Of a stretch of 64,000 bases of DNA, positions 49,623 through 61,773 are shown piece after piece. The notes below the pieces were generated by a model. That model was given only the letters and a program-made list of their open reading frames with translations. It had not been told where the DNA came from and searched no databases. The position numbers and the translations under genes were made by a program. The DNA comes from Chimonanthus salicifolius (lineage: Eukaryota; Streptophyta; Magnoliopsida; Laurales; Calycanthaceae). The stretch lies in contig CM023542.1 of assembly GCA_013350335.1 (NCBI GenBank), positions 8,170,025-8,234,024 of the forward strand, written 5' to 3'. The stretch's first letter is position 1; each line of letters begins with the position of its first letter.

Positions 49623-50271
49623 ACAGTTTCCTATCATTCATTTTTATCATTCTCTTTGCCAGCTGTCTGGTGCAGGCAGTTTTTGTCAAGATGCTTGGGT
49701 TTGAACGGCTGTAAATCTCTACGTCGCTCTCTGAAAAAGAAGTGTATAATTTCCCAATAAGTTGCTTCTTTAGTGACATGAATTTCTGTCTAATGGTGCA
49801 GGTAGTCTCATGACTGATAGTCCCCAAACTCCCATTGGTAGGCATTAGATTGTGATGGAGGCTCCATGTTACTTTTGATGTTTCCCAACTTGGATCTTAA
49901 AATCTGAGGTTCATTTGGCCCATTCTCAATTCCCATCCCACCACCAAAAAAAGGGGTTTGACTAAAATTTTGATGAAGTTCAAGAGAAAAGCATACAGAT
50001 TGTACCTGTTAAAGGCTGCACATTCGTCTATTCCTCCTAAGAGTATGATTCACTTCTCTAAATGCTGAATGATGCACTTAAACAGAATGAAATAGATTTT
50101 ATTAGGATGGAGATGGAAAGAACAAATATTAGCTTTATTTGCAGACACAAGGCTACATGGCTTTCAGAAACATACAAACATGTTCACATTACCATAGGAA
50201 TATCTAAGATCAATATAACTGCGTATATTCAATGCGCAAATGACTTCACTGTGAAAGTTCATGCTTCAAGG

Positions 50272-52502
50272 TTAACCTTTGGCTTTTATCTTAACTCCTT
50301 CAAGAATCATGCTTCCCTTCCACCAGTCACTGTTGACTTCATACATGCCAAAATAGACTTGTCCGGTGCCTGATGAAGGCACTGTGAACTCGCCACCGCG
50401 TATCTCATGTTGTGCATCGCCGATTTTCCGGTAAGGTTCGAGTATCTCACTAACCTCAGAAACATGACCATCCGATGTTGTCACCTTGAACTTGATAGGA
50501 GTAGTGTGCCAGCCAAATGCATCCACGTTGAATCTCATAACATAAACAATTTCATATTGTTTTTGTGGATGCAATTGAGAGAAATCCAACTTCCCAGTGA
50601 CTTCAATCCAGTTCACCTGAAGAAGCTCTGCTGCATCCGTGAACCTTGTAATAGAGTAAACATCAAATGAATACTTATCATATCAATTTGACAAGATGCT
50701 TTAAATGGGTTTTTTATTTTTTTTTTTCACTTAAAGAATCTAGTCTACAATGAAGGATGGTGGACAGGGGAAGGAAGGGAAAGGAATTGAATTCTTTTTT
50801 TTTTTTTGAGAGAGAACATTATTATTTTTTTTTTTTTGAAAAAATGAGGAAAAGTACAAAGGAAAAATCTCAAAAACAAAACAAAAGCGGTCTAAAAGGA
50901 TTAGATCGAAAGGAAATGAATTCTTGTAAATCAGATGTAGATAAAAAATCATTTGCTTACAAGGATTGTTTATCTTTGAGCTGAATCCATTTCCAGAATC
51001 GGCTATCGTTTCCCCATATGATATTTAAAGCCTTTGCTGGGATGCGGATTTCTTGATCATCCTTTTCCATCAATTGATCCTGTTGGATAAGAAGGTTAAG
51101 TGTGTTAATCTTGCGTTCTAAGTTCCTAACATAATCACAACATCGGCAACAGTATTACTAGTACAAACTTAAAAGAGTTAAGATAAAGGAATTGCATAAA
51201 ATACTTGCAATTGCAGGAGGAGTAAAAAAAGGGGAAAAAAAAAAACTAAACTCCTTTCAAAGATCCATAATGCAAACACTTAATTTGTGTGCATGCAATG
51301 TATTAATATTCAAGCGAGAAGAACGATCATGTGTAGTGAAATTGCACCATTTCTAGACTGCAGAAACAAAGCAAGCGTTCAAAAGAAGGGAGCAACAACA
51401 CAGCAACTTTAATAGTGGAGAAATGAATGAATAAAAGGGTATTCATATGGACATTGTGCAAAGCTACCCCAATCTGATTACGTTAAGATGTGAGTTGATG
51501 GCCCAAATGTTAATCCAGTAAAACCTCTATAATATAATATGGCAGGAACCATAGTACATATATTACATTAGAGAAGTTATTTAATTAGAGGGTCTAGCAA
51601 ATTGATGTTTAGTATTCCTCTCTAAAAAAAAAACTCCTTAAACTCTCACCCATCGTAAAAAAATCCTTTCAGTTTGAAACCATTTTATCTTTGTCCTCTT
51701 TTTGCCCCATCGACCATTGCTGCCTGAAATTCAGATTGCCGTCCATCGTTCTTATTGGATCATCTTTGTATGCAATCCTCAAGACTAGCAAGAAACCCTA
51801 CTACTTCGTCCAGATTTGAAAACAAATTATCCTAGGATCGTTTATCAGAGTGTTTCTCGAGAAAGACAACAGAGCAGAGAAGAGGGTTTACAGAGCAGCA
51901 ACAGATCGACAGTAAAAAAAAAAAAGAACATTACCAGACTCTTACAGTTTGTGAGGTCCTAGTCATTTTTACAGTAATTTTGTATTCTAGATGTATGAAA
52001 TATTACTTTAGAAAATGTTTGGGACACTATATTTTTTATTCTGAATGTATTGAGTACTGAATTAGAGAAATCTATTATATTTTATATGGGCTCGAGATCA
52101 GGACCGACCACTGATATTATTTTTAAAAATTATAACTTTAAAAAGTAATACATTATAGAAGTTTTACTGTAGTTTCTAAATGATTTATCTAAATTTAACT
52201 GTGCATATTTGTTCAAATATAGCGACGGTAGTGAACCAAGTATGTGAGAATTTGATTTGTTCATAAATAGGCTCAATTGTTCTCTATGAGAATGGGGTGC
52301 AGTGGCCATTTTTTAACGTTTAATAGATTTTCACCCTTGAAAAGAATGCTCTACACTCTTAATGAATTAAGGGTATAATGTGTCGTAAACAGATATAAAA
52401 CGGCAAGGATGAAGAAAATGATAGTGATACCAACAAAGGCTTATAAGAAAAAATAAATAAAGAACTCACAACGGGTAGAGCAATCCAGTGAGGTCCAGCC
52501 AT
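50272..52502 (-). CDS. PHLOEM PROTEIN 2-LIKE A (PP2-A9/A10-type lectin), three exons
   Basis: On minus, exon 1 is 52502-52470, exon 2 51079-50961 and exon 3 50644-50272. GT-AG junctions and phases fit, giving 174 residues. PP2 proteins are phloem-associated lectins binding N-acetylglucosamine oligomers (family knowledge). Visible PP2 landmarks: AKALNIIWGNDSRFWKW (residues ~26-42), ELLQVNWIEVTGKLDFSQL (~56-74), YEIVYVMRF, FGWHTTPIKFKV, and the C-terminal GEFTVPSSGTGQVYFGMYE and WWKGSMILEGVKIKA. There is no F-box or TIR N-terminal domain; exon 1 gives only MAGPHWIALPV, so this is a short, lectin-only class A member. The frame extends upstream of the ATG without another ATG, so the start at 52502 is chosen. 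Convergent with IMPL1. Confidence 0.88.
51516..52169 (-). mobile_element. Emigrant/pogo-like MITE in PP2-A intron 1
   Basis: Left CAGTAAAACCTCTATAATAT and right (minus) CAGTAAAACTTCTATAATGT. On minus it aligns with 39431-39987 (shared CAGTACTCAATACATTC, GACCTCACAA, GGTCCTGA.CTCG). TA follows the right end. The inner ~150 bp near 51700-51850 has richer composition (shared CCAGATCTGGCCGAAG / TCGTCCAGATTTG region), not recognised as coding. Confidence 0.75.
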
Positions 52503-53049
52503 CTTGTCGCTGACTCTATATAATCTAATCTTGAGTTCTCTGCTTGTGGGAAAAAATTGAACTTGAAAAGAAAACAAGTTGGGCTTCCAGATTCCTAACG
52601 AAGAACCAGTTCAAGTAACTCATACTCTCAAAGGCAGAAACTGGTGGTGATATAAAGTCCTGAGCTCCTGAGACCTGACTCCTGAAGTAGTGTACAAGTA
52701 GGGAATAAAGGAAAAGCAGTCGACGTGATAACTATAAGTAATTCCAGATTCTCTTCACACGCCTTTAATCTTGCCTGAAGTTGATATACACGAATGAGCT
52801 TTTCAGATTTTCTTAAGACTGCCACAAGGAGAATACCTCGTACAATTCCATTACGTATGGGCAATTTCTAAAGAAAGTGCCTTAACCGAGTTTTACACAT
52901 TATTCTCTATATTTTCCCTCGAACTCAATTTTTTATCAATCTAAATCTTCAAACACCATAACTTTTATCATTTTATGAAACATTGAGCACCCTAGTTTGA
53001 TACCTCTTCATTTAAGATGTATATATCTAACATTAAATTAAAATTCTAC

Positions 53050-53162
53050 TTTTTTTTTTTTAATTTACGTGTGGGAAACCGTGGGACGCCCAGCGTAAAA
53101 CTCCCACGGATGGACCCCTACCCCTAAGGCACACTAAGGTTAGGCCATGGGGGCTCGAACCC
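53050..53162 (-). mobile_element. SINE (family 1), cut at its B box by the copia element
   Basis: On minus, it begins at GGGTTCGAGCCCCCATGGCC (B box) and runs through TTAGTGTGCCTTAGGGGTAG and GTGGGAGTTTTACGCTGG to the A tract. The tRNA-like head is missing exactly where the copia LTR starts, so the copia element probably inserted into it. Confidence 0.75.
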
Positions 53163-53574
53163 GTTAAAGAAACAAGAAAGATCGACAATGTGTTTCTTCT
53201 ATTTTTTTTTTCCACAACATTTACATCAGAGGCCTCCCTCGGTTTATATGGATTTTACATACAAAATTGCTAAGGAAATTATAATGGAGAAATCCCTTGA
53301 AGATAGGAGATATGCTGTCACGATGGTAATCTTTTGCCTCTATTACCGTGTGTGATCCCTGATGATCTACTGTGTACACACAACAAGGCTGGCCGCCGTG
53401 TGGATGCACTGTTGTGCAAGGCTGGCTACCGTGTGTGATTTGTCTTAAGACTGCCGTGTGATTTGTCTCTGGTGACTGCCGTGTGTGAGTTATCTTCTCA
53501 TCTTGAGTTGTAGGCGGTAAGATTGCAATATTCGAATTTTCTTATCAAATTGAGTAGTAATTTGTTTTTGGAAC

Positions 53575-53860
53575 ATAGTAAAGCACTATAAAAAGTCTAA
53601 CTTGTGCTTTAGAGGATAGAGCCATGTGTATCGCGTACATTCATCTACAAAAATCACATAATAATAGAAGCGTTGAAAAGATGTTACTGGTGATGGTCCC
53701 CATAAATCACACCAAACGGTTCATTGCAAACATCATGAGATTGAATAAAAGGAAGACGATATGCCTTGGCCATCTGACAACTATTACATATAGTGACAAC
53801 CTTATTTTTACTAATGCTTAGAATAAGCTTATTGCTCTTCAAAAAATCTACTACTCGTGA
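53575..53860 (-). pseudogene. Copia integrase fragment
   Basis: On minus, the translation reads WGPSPVTSF...YYYVIFVDEC then TRYTWLYPLK, matching the start of the copia integrase core (the D-L-W-G-P-a and Y-F-D-x-x-R-x-x-W-x-Y words). It then ends abruptly near 53590, where the sequence passes to LTR DNA. Stops interrupt the upstream part. Confidence 0.75.
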
Positions 53861-54110
53861 CTAAGGGTTGCCGAGTCATTGATGCCAAACATAGTCAGTT
53901 GTAGAGCGAAATCGGGTTGAGAACATACTGCCTCTTCCTTAGGCTTAAGAGCTTACAGTCCTCCAGTCCTACTTCCTGAAGCAATCACGACTCCTGTTTT
54001 TTTTCATTGATCACAAATCCATGTAAATCAAATTCAACTATATAAGGATAATTAGAGGTAAGTTGACTGACAGATAACAAGTTCTTTTTTATTTCAGGAC
54101 CACCAGAACA

Positions 54111-54415
54111 TTATCGAGTTGCAGATTGGTATTGCCCCATCTCAATATTTGTAGAGCCAATATTAGAGATATCAAGTGAATTGCCATTACCAACAATAAC
54201 TCTATCAGTACCATGATACGGAACAAGAGAGTGAAGCTTACTAGGATCTGATGTCATATGAGACGTTGCACCGTTATCAGGAAACCAAGTCTTTTCTGGG
54301 TTTTCAGCGAGAGAAGTGGCTGCAAGAGCCTGAGTCACATCATTTGGTTGGTAGACTTGATTAAACCGATGCCAACACTCAAGAGCCGTGTGTCGTGGTT
54401 TGTCACATAATTGGC
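54111..54415 (-). pseudogene. Copia zinc knuckle and protease segment
   Basis: A zinc knuckle CQLCDKPRHTALEC (C-x2-C-x4-H-x4-C) is followed in frame by NPEKTWFPDNGATSHMT, the copia aspartic protease active-site region (D-N/S-G-A), and IVGNGNSLDISNIGST. Open for about 100 codons. It is separated from the gag frame upstream by one stop and from the integrase by frame changes. Confidence 0.85.
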
Positions 54416-55130
54416 ATCAAACTTCTTCTTTGTTTCTAAGTGATTTGTCATGAGCAGGCTCTTGTGAAATGCGATGAGGGCCACCACGGTTGGGCGGAGT
54501 GGATTGATAGCCCCGTTGATTGTAGCCATCAGATTGAGATATTCCCTGATTAAATCCTCGTCCTCTGGAACCACCAGCTCCTCTACCTTTCCTGTTAGTC
54601 CCACAATTGTAATTTGAACTGCCAGATCGCTCTCCAACAAATGTCATATTATGAGTAAGAGGAGAGGAATGACTTGGATTATGAAGATTTTTCATAGTTT
54701 CATGACTTTGTAACAGAGGAACAAGATCCTGATAAGATGGAATGGGTGGTTTGAGCATCGCAGTAACAAATGACTCATAGCTGCTGCTGAGTTCTCTGAC
54801 AAGATCAAAGACCTTGCTTCGATCATCCACAAGTTTGCCAATAACTGCCAAATCATGACAGTAGTTTTTGAAAATTCGAAGATACTCAGCCAGAGTGATT
54901 ATCCTTGGAGTGTAACTGCAGACTTTGCAGAAGGTAAAACTCTCTCTCTTGTGATTCTTGCGCAAACGAGTCTAGCAACACACGCCAAACATCGACTGAT
55001 GTGTCAAGTCCGACTAGCAGCCCAAGAACTTCTTCTGAAAGGGTGCTAATAATCCATCCACAAAGCAGTTTATCAGACTATCTCCATGTAATATAATCCG
55101 GATTAGATTTAGTAGTGGTCTCGCCACCAT
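54416..55130 (-). pseudogene. Copia gag (UBN2-type) with frameshift and stops
   Basis: The upstream part reads STLSEEVLGLLVGLDTS and VWRVLLDSFAQESQ; the downstream part in another frame reads LAVIGKLVDDRSKVFDLVRE and LSSSYESFVTAMLKPPIPSY, then a Gly/Arg-rich tail (NRKGRGAGGSRGRGFNQG). This is the copia UBN2 gag pattern. A frameshift lies near 54915-54930, and stops occur at the start and before the zinc knuckle. Confidence 0.85.
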
Positions 55131-55984
55131 CTGCATGTGAGGGTACTTTAAGCAATGAATTTGGCATCGAAAGATCTCCATCCAGAAAGCCAAGAATGTC
55201 CTGACTTTCAATAAGGCCCATTATTTGGGTTTTCCAAAGGAGAAAATTGGTTTGGGTAAGCTTAATTGAAACAAAATTTCCAACACTGAGGGATGATGGG
55301 TAAAGAAAATTTTTGTGGATGACGATGCCATTGGTGAAGGTTCGAAGAGAATTGGGTATTTGGAGTAGGTATGGGTGTAAGTAAATGGATGACTAGTTTG
55401 ATGAGTGTTAATAGGTCAACATGTGAGATAGGGTTTTTTTTTTGTTGTTTGGTAGGTACAGATGAATGGGTGGAGTTGGGAATGGGAGTAATTAAATGGG
55501 TTGGTGGGGGTATCTACGGGGTGAATGTGTGTAGTTGGGAATAAGATTAATTAAATGAGTTGTTGGGGTAGGTATGGGTGTAAGTAAATGGATGTAGTTG
55601 GGAATGGAAATAATTAAATGGGTTGTTGGGATAGATATGGAGGTAAGGGATTAACTAAGGCAGTGGAAGTGACGGTGAGTACTTGTAGAGTTCCAAAACA
55701 AGTACAACAAAGGCTTTAGCACCGAATTCCCTACTCTGTAAAGAAGAGAGAAAGGAAACAAAATGTAGATCCGTGATGAGGAAGGTTTTGAGACTGGGGA
55801 AGAAAGGTCGGCAACGAAAAGCTCCAACGAGGCTGCTGGCGGTTCGAGAAGAGGTGTTTCTGTTCATAGATTTGGGCTGGCTGCTTGCAACGCAAGGGGT
55901 CACTCAGATGAAACAATCAATTCAAGGGAAGGCGACCGGCTCTGATGACCATTAAGAAATAAGAAAGATCGACAATGTGTTTCT

Positions 55985-56184
55985 TCTCTTTTTCTTTTAT
56001 TTTCCACGACATTTACGTTAGAGTCATCACTCGGTTTATATGGATTTTACATACAAAATTGCTAAGGAAATTACAATGGAGAATTCTCTTTTTCTTTTAT
56101 TTTTCACGACATTTACATTAGAGTCCTCACTCGGTTTATATGGATTTTACATACAAAATTGCTAAGGAAATTACAATAGAGAAA
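55985..56184. repeat. Exact-period 100-bp tandem duplication inside the copia 5' LTR
   Basis: TCTCTTTTTCTTTTATTTT starts at 55985 and again at 56085; the units are nearly identical, including the CGGTTTATATGGATTTTACA segment. The left LTR has a single copy. Confidence 0.85.
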
Positions 56185-56332
56185 TCCCTTGAAGATAAGA
56201 GATATGCTATCACGATGGTAATCTTTTGCCTCTATTGCCATGTGTGATCCCTGATGATCTACCGTGTACAGACAACAAGACTAGTTGCCATGTGGATGCA
56301 CTGTTGTGCAAGGCTGGCTGCTATGTGTGATT

Positions 56333-59300
56333 TGTGACACCCCGAATTTTTAGAATTGATAAATATTAGATTATTAATAATTAATTGAGATTAATATGAT
56401 TTAATCAATTAATTAAGAGAGATGTGATGTATTTAATTGAGAAATTAAGAGGAATTAATTTATGAAATTAATTTGAAATGATTTGGTGATGAGGAGTCAC
56501 GCCACATGGGCAGTGACATGTCATGCCACATAGAAGGGGACCCAAATGGCATACATTAATAACTCAAGGGCAAAAAGGGGAATTGAAAAGCCACCACTTA
56601 GTTTGACTAAGTCACACACAGCAGAGGAGTGTGTTCCACATCCCATGCGCACGACACTTTGTATTACATATCTCATACGCACGGCAGTTCCACATCCCAC
56701 TACCTTATACGCATAACTCTCAACAGTTTCTTTACTCCATGCGCATGGTGCTTTTTATTCTTTTCGTCAAACAAAAGTTCTCCCTTTCACTATTCCATTC
56801 ACACAGCAGTACTCCACTTCCAAACTTTCCACTGAGAACACCATCTCTGTCATCTTCTTTACTGTTGCTCTCAAGCGAGGAAAGGAGAAGAAGGAAAGAG
56901 GAAAGGATTACGAAAAGTTTTGTTTAAAGTTGGTTCGACTTTTAAATTTGATAGTTAATTAAAGTTTAGAGTGATTTAGAATCAACCATGTAGAAATTTG
57001 GGTTGAAGGGTTGAGAATAGGGAAGATTTAGGAATTGTCGGGTATTTTCCCCAATTCAAGAATCTAATCCAAATCCGCGAAATTACATGCTAATTTATGA
57101 ATTTTAATCCCTAAAGATGTGATCAATCACAGAGGGAATAAATATAAATGGTTAAATTTAAATAACGGAATCAATAAACTACCGGTATGTGATTCCCGAG
57201 TTCCCTGAACTCGGTTCGCACTCTGCAGTTTCTACACAGTGACTGTCTGAAGAAGATAGGTTTCAGAACTTAGCTTAGAACATCCGAGACAAGTTTCGAA
57301 GGCTCGGAATAATCCGAGGGAACAATGACGTTCCAAGAACCCTCGGAAGATAGTAAGTCCTGGAACCTGGCTCGGTCATTCAGAGGCCGAGTTCCGAGGA
57401 GATTGAAATTAGAAAGAAGACTTAGAAATTTAGTTAAATCTTATGAGAATCGAAGTATTGGAATCTGGCTCGGAATGACGTTCCAAGAATCCTCGGACAA
57501 TAGTAAGTCCTGAAACCTGGCTCGGTCCTTCTGAAGCCAAGTTCCGAGGAGATTGAAATTAGAAAGAAGACTTAGAAATTTGGTTAAATCTTATGAAAAT
57601 CGAAATCTTAGAATCTGGCTCGGAAGTACCGAAACCAAATTCCGAGCACTGAAACATAGAATTGAAATTTATAAAGCCTCGGAAGTACCGAAGGAATGTT
57701 TGTAGTTCCGAAGTCTCGGAACCTGGCTCAGAAGTACTGATGCCAAGTTCCGAGCACTATATTGTTTAACCGAAACTAGCAAGTCTCTCGGAAGTATCGA
57801 GAGAGGACTTAAAGTTCCGAACTCTCGAAACTTGATTCGGAAGTACCGAAAGCAAGTTCCGAGCACAATATTATATGAATAGAATCAGTAAGCCTCTCGG
57901 AAGTATCGAGAGAAGACCTGAAGTGCCGAACCCACGGAACTTGATTCGGAAGTACCGAAGGCAAGTTCCGAGCAGATAAGTGAATCAATATACTTCGGAA
58001 TGATCTGAAGGAGACCTTGATGTTCCGAAACTTTGGAACAAGCTTCGGAAGTTCTGAGGAAGTAATGGATGAAGTTCCGAGACCACAGTGTTGGATTGGA
58101 CATAAACGTAGAATTAAAGAGACACCACTAAATGGAAGATTAATGAGATTAATAATTATGGATTTGGAAACAAGAACACGATCTGATCATATGATTTATT
58201 TTGATTCATGGACATAACTAGAGGATTGAATGGTGATCTAGGAGCTGTACGTACCACGTAGTTCACTTCTTCATGGAATCTTATTGATCAAATATATTTT
58301 TCCTACTTTCTTGAAGTATTAAGTGATTATTATGTATGTTGAATTATTATTCGATTTTGATGCATGATTGTATAATTTATCGATGCATAGATATGAAAAA
58401 CATGCATATTATATGGTATGGGAATAGATGAGTCAAGGGTTAAGAGATGATAAACTCTAACCTGAATTATTTGAAATGAAATAACTATTCTGTATGGCCG
58501 CGTCCATGGGTTACAAAATATGGCATATTAATTGGGCAGAAAACTCTAGGATTAGAAAAACTCCCGAAACCTACTCAGGAGTATGGGTGTGTAGCACTCT
58601 CCGGTTAATTCTAGTTAAATGCTAGTATTAGGTAGTAGCTCCCAGCTGGTGCCCCAGGAAAGCTACGGACATAATGACCAATGTTTATAACTGTTAGATA
58701 AGAGTAAGATAGGGAGAAATACATGGGCATGAGAAGGGTTTGCATCAATTCATATTACTATGGCATTTGATTTGTATTGTTTTGATAAGTTATTGAAAGT
58801 ACTATGATTATGATTTGATTTAAGAAATAATTATTAATTTGTTTTGACTGCTTTATTAGTATGAAATATAAACTGATTTTGAAATATGGGATGGAGATGA
58901 TTTACAAATGAATTATATGATGTAAAGAACTTATTGATGTTTTTCCCTTATATATATATATATATATATCAATGTTGGTACCCACTTCGATGGGAATTCT
59001 TACTGGGCGTTGACTAGCCCACAATACTCTTTCTTTTAGAAACTAATACAGGATGGGAGAAAGGTGACGAGGCTGGACCAAGTAATAGCCAGCTGTAGAC
59101 GAGGATGGAAGTAGACTGAAGGATTCCGTAGTCTTGCATTTTAATATTATTATAGAACTAAACGATTAAAGAGGAGTTATGTGTTTGAGAAATTATTTGA
59201 GGATGTATGAACTCCTAGTGAGATTGTTAAACCTTTTATTTGAGAAATAATTCTATGGGATAACTATGCTTTGCTTTGGATTAAAGATGTTTGTATTATC

Positions 59301-59521
59301 TTGTATCAAATGAATGTACATAATTCCTGCAGAATTGTAAGTTAGTATGTTGCCAAGTATACATGGACACTGTCCATGTGCATGCACTAGTTGGGCCAGT
59401 CGATAGTTGAATCTTTGGATTCATGCTTGACTTGCGTCATGACGCTCTCCCCTCTCTTTCCTTCTCCAATTTATTAATGAATAAACACCCTAATAATCAG
59501 GGGAGAGAGAGGGGCGCTACA
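56333..59521 (+). mobile_element. Gypsy 5' LTR, 3189 bp
   Basis: Begins TGTGACACCCCGAATTT and ends GGGGCGCTACA, followed two bases later by the primer-binding site. LTRs longer than 3 kb are typical of Tekay/Del-type chromoviruses (family knowledge). It contains a tandem array at 57324-58085 and a (TA)n at 58949-58969. The block GGGCGTTGACTAGCCCACAA about 0.5 kb before the end corresponds to similar blocks in the solo LTRs at 18595-25586. No host gene is seen in this interval. Confidence 0.85.
57324..58085. repeat. Tandem array of TTCGGAA/TTCCGAG words (150-bp then 109-bp units)
   Basis: First, two 150-bp units (57324-57473, 57474-57623) share AGATTGAAATTAGAAAGAAG. Then units of 108-109 bp follow, marked by TTCCGAG words at 57640, 57748, 57857, 57966 and 58075, each with CTCGGAAGTA..GA and GATTCGGAAGTACCGAA inside. 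The open frames here are repeat translations. Confidence 0.85.
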
Positions 59522-59523
59522 TT

Positions 59524-59535
59524 TGGTATCAGAGC
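59524..59535 (+). other. Gypsy primer-binding site
   Basis: TGGTATCAGAGC, the usual match to the 3' end of initiator tRNA-Met, two bases after the LTR. Confidence 0.9.
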
Positions 59536-59800
59536 TATGAAAAAATAAAGTAAGGAGTATTCCTGAAATTGAAATTCGAATAACCCATATACGTTGAAAA
59601 TAAAAGGTGTCAGTCATAGTATGACATATATACGAAGAGAAAGTTAGATATGAAAACTTAGAATTCCCCCCGATATAGAAAGTGAAATAAATGCATGAAC
59701 AAAATTGTTGATATGATATGATGGTAGTCATTGGAATGAACCTAGTCATGCATTTATGAAATGAGAATGATTCCTAACTGTCGTTATTTAACATAGGAAA

Positions 59801-60900
59801 ATGCCGCTCCGAAGAGGATCATGTTCACGACAACCTTCAATACATGTCGCTGGGACTGGTGACAATACTTCTCCTGTGGCATCAGAAGTACAAACTTTTC
59901 TTCAGAATCTGGTGCAGACAGTAATACAGTCCACCCAGATTGCGAATGCCACGACTCAAGCCCTTGACTCTGAGAGCCGGAACACAGTGAGAGATTTCCA
60001 ACAACATGAACCACCAAAATTTTATGGCACAGAAGGGCCGATAAATAGCTGCAGAGAACTGGATCGATAGCTTGACTCAAATCTTTAAGTTATTAAAGAT
60101 CATATACGAGGAGGACCGAATCCTCCTCGCCAATTCTCAACTCATAAATGACTCAACACAATGGTGGAAGACAATTGAAGAATAAGAACTGCTGACGGAT
60201 CAAACCGGGAAGGGTTTCAAAAAAATATTTCTGGGCCGTTACTTCCCTGAGGAAGAAAGATAAGCTAAGGCACATGAATTTATAATCCTAACCCAGAAGA
60301 ACATGTCGGTTGCAGATTACCAAGTGGAGTTCACCCAATTGTCTACATATGCTCCGTATATGGTGGACACTGAATCCAAGAAGACATGTAAGTTTGAAAG
60401 GGGTCTTCGACCCGTGATCAGGTCGAGAGTGATATCCCCAGTAGCCAAGACCTATACAACGATAGTGAGCAGAGCTATCACAGTGGAGAAGGATTTAGCG
60501 GAATCGGCAAACTTCATGGAACACCGAAGGAAACAAGGTAATAACAGTTTATTTCAGCCAAATAAGAGATTCCGATCTAATGCACCACGTCCTCCGACTT
60601 CTGCACCTATGGTACAGTCTACTGGAAGTGTCTTCACATGCTTCTATTGCGGGCATGCCGGACACTCAAAGAGGAATTGTCCACAGCTGAACATAACACA
60701 GCTTGCACCATCTTCTGGCAACACTTTCTCATGTTATCAGTGAGGTCAGATCGATCATATGAGGAGGAACTGTCCTCAGCTTCGCAAGGGACCACTAGCA
60801 CGGGCATCTTATCGCCCACCACGTAGACCGTTCCAATCACACATGTCTCAGTTACAGACTTAGCCCAGGCAGTCCCCAGTACCAGCAAGTTCGGGACGAG
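59801..60900 (+). pseudogene. Gypsy gag with frameshift, internal stops and two zinc knuckles
   Basis: MPLRRGSCSRQPSIHVAGTG starts at 59801. A frameshift near 60045 leads into WIDSLTQIFKLLKIIYEED (retrotransposon gag domain), then QWWKTIEE and a stop; next comes MSVADYQVEFTQLSTYAPYM and LRPVIRSRVISP. A CCHC knuckle CFYCGHAGHSKRNC (about 60640-60680) is followed by a second one, broken by a stop (CYQ-stop-GQIDHMRRNC). Nucleic-acid-binding coat protein by family. Confidence 0.9.
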
Positions 60901-61225
60901 TATACTCTCTTGTCCCTGCATCAAAGATTGTTGATCACTCTGTAATCCAAGGTATAACTATCATTGGTAGTTCATGTGTTATTGCTTTATTTGATTCTGG
61001 GCCATCGCATACATTTGTATCTACCTCTATTGTTTCGGCCACGAGAATGTTAGTATAACATTTATCATCTGCTTTCACGATTATATCCCATGTTGGCGAC
61101 ACATCTCTTAATTTGATTTGTACTTCAGTAGATACTGAATTGAATAATTTCAAATTTAAGTTTGATTATCTGGTGATGGATATGGAGGAGTACCAATCAT
61201 GCATGCATCGATTGCTATCGCAGGA
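60901..61225 (+). pseudogene. Gypsy aspartic protease segment
   Basis: SCVIALFDSGPSHTFVSTS gives the active-site triad as D-S-G (60987-60995) in retropepsin context, then a stop at about 61056, and [11 protein letters not shown]. Continues into the linker before reverse transcriptase. Confidence 0.8.
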
Positions 61226-61773
61226 GGGTGACGTTTTGGTCACCTGAAGGATGGAGATTTCTTGTATATGGGGACACACAAAAATTGTCTATGTGTGGAG
61301 AACCTCACGATGAAATCAAACAAATTTTGTTGAACAACCTAAGATTGGAGGATTCACCCGTCTCCGCTCTACCGGCAGTAGTGAAAGACCATGCTGATGT
61401 CTTTCCAAAAGAAATTCCAGATTTAGCTCCAAGGCGAGAGGTCGATTTTGAGATCAAGTTATTTCCTGGCACCGCTCCTGTGTCACTTCCACATTATAGA
61501 ATGGCACCAGTGGAAATGTCAGAATTGAAGAAACATATTGATGAACTACTCCGATTGGGTTTCATCTGGCATAGCACATTACCATGGGGAGTGCCTACAT
61601 TGTTTGTTAAGAAGAATGACGGTGCCGTAAGGATGTTTGTAGATTATCGACACCTAAATCAAGTTACAATTAAGAACCGGTACCCACTGCCAAGAATTGA
61701 TAATTTGTTTGATCAGTTGACAGGGTCTAGTCACTTCTCCAAGATAGATCTCATATCAGGATATCCTCAGATC
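61226..61773 (+). pseudogene. Gypsy reverse transcriptase, first part
   Basis: Open frame with [80 protein letters not shown] and [19 protein letters not shown]. It is cut by an insertion at 61774 and continues at 62929. Confidence 0.92.

Larger units (their letters stand above)
53163..56332 (-). mobile_element. Decayed Ty1-copia retrotransposon, internally deleted
   Basis: On minus, the order is 5' LTR (right, from 56332 down to about 55952), primer-binding site-like TGGTCATCAGAGCC (55951-55938), gag, protease, start of integrase, then the 3' LTR (left, 53163 to at least 53441). Both LTRs share CGGTTTATATGGATTTTACA and GATATGCT.TCACGATGGTAA. Reverse transcriptase and RNase H are absent. The 5' LTR is cut at 56332 by a gypsy LTR. 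The non-coding leader 55212-55937 includes a minisatellite of about 60-bp units (AGTTGGGAATGG.. at 55474, 55533, 55596). Confidence 0.85.

Noticed and set aside
57324..58085. CRISPR-like regular repeats
   Set aside because: Plant nuclear DNA; units are contiguous tandem repeats without unique spacers.
60638..60924. Frames on both strands over the gypsy zinc knuckles
   Set aside because: Shadows of the gag frame that carries the CCHC motifs.
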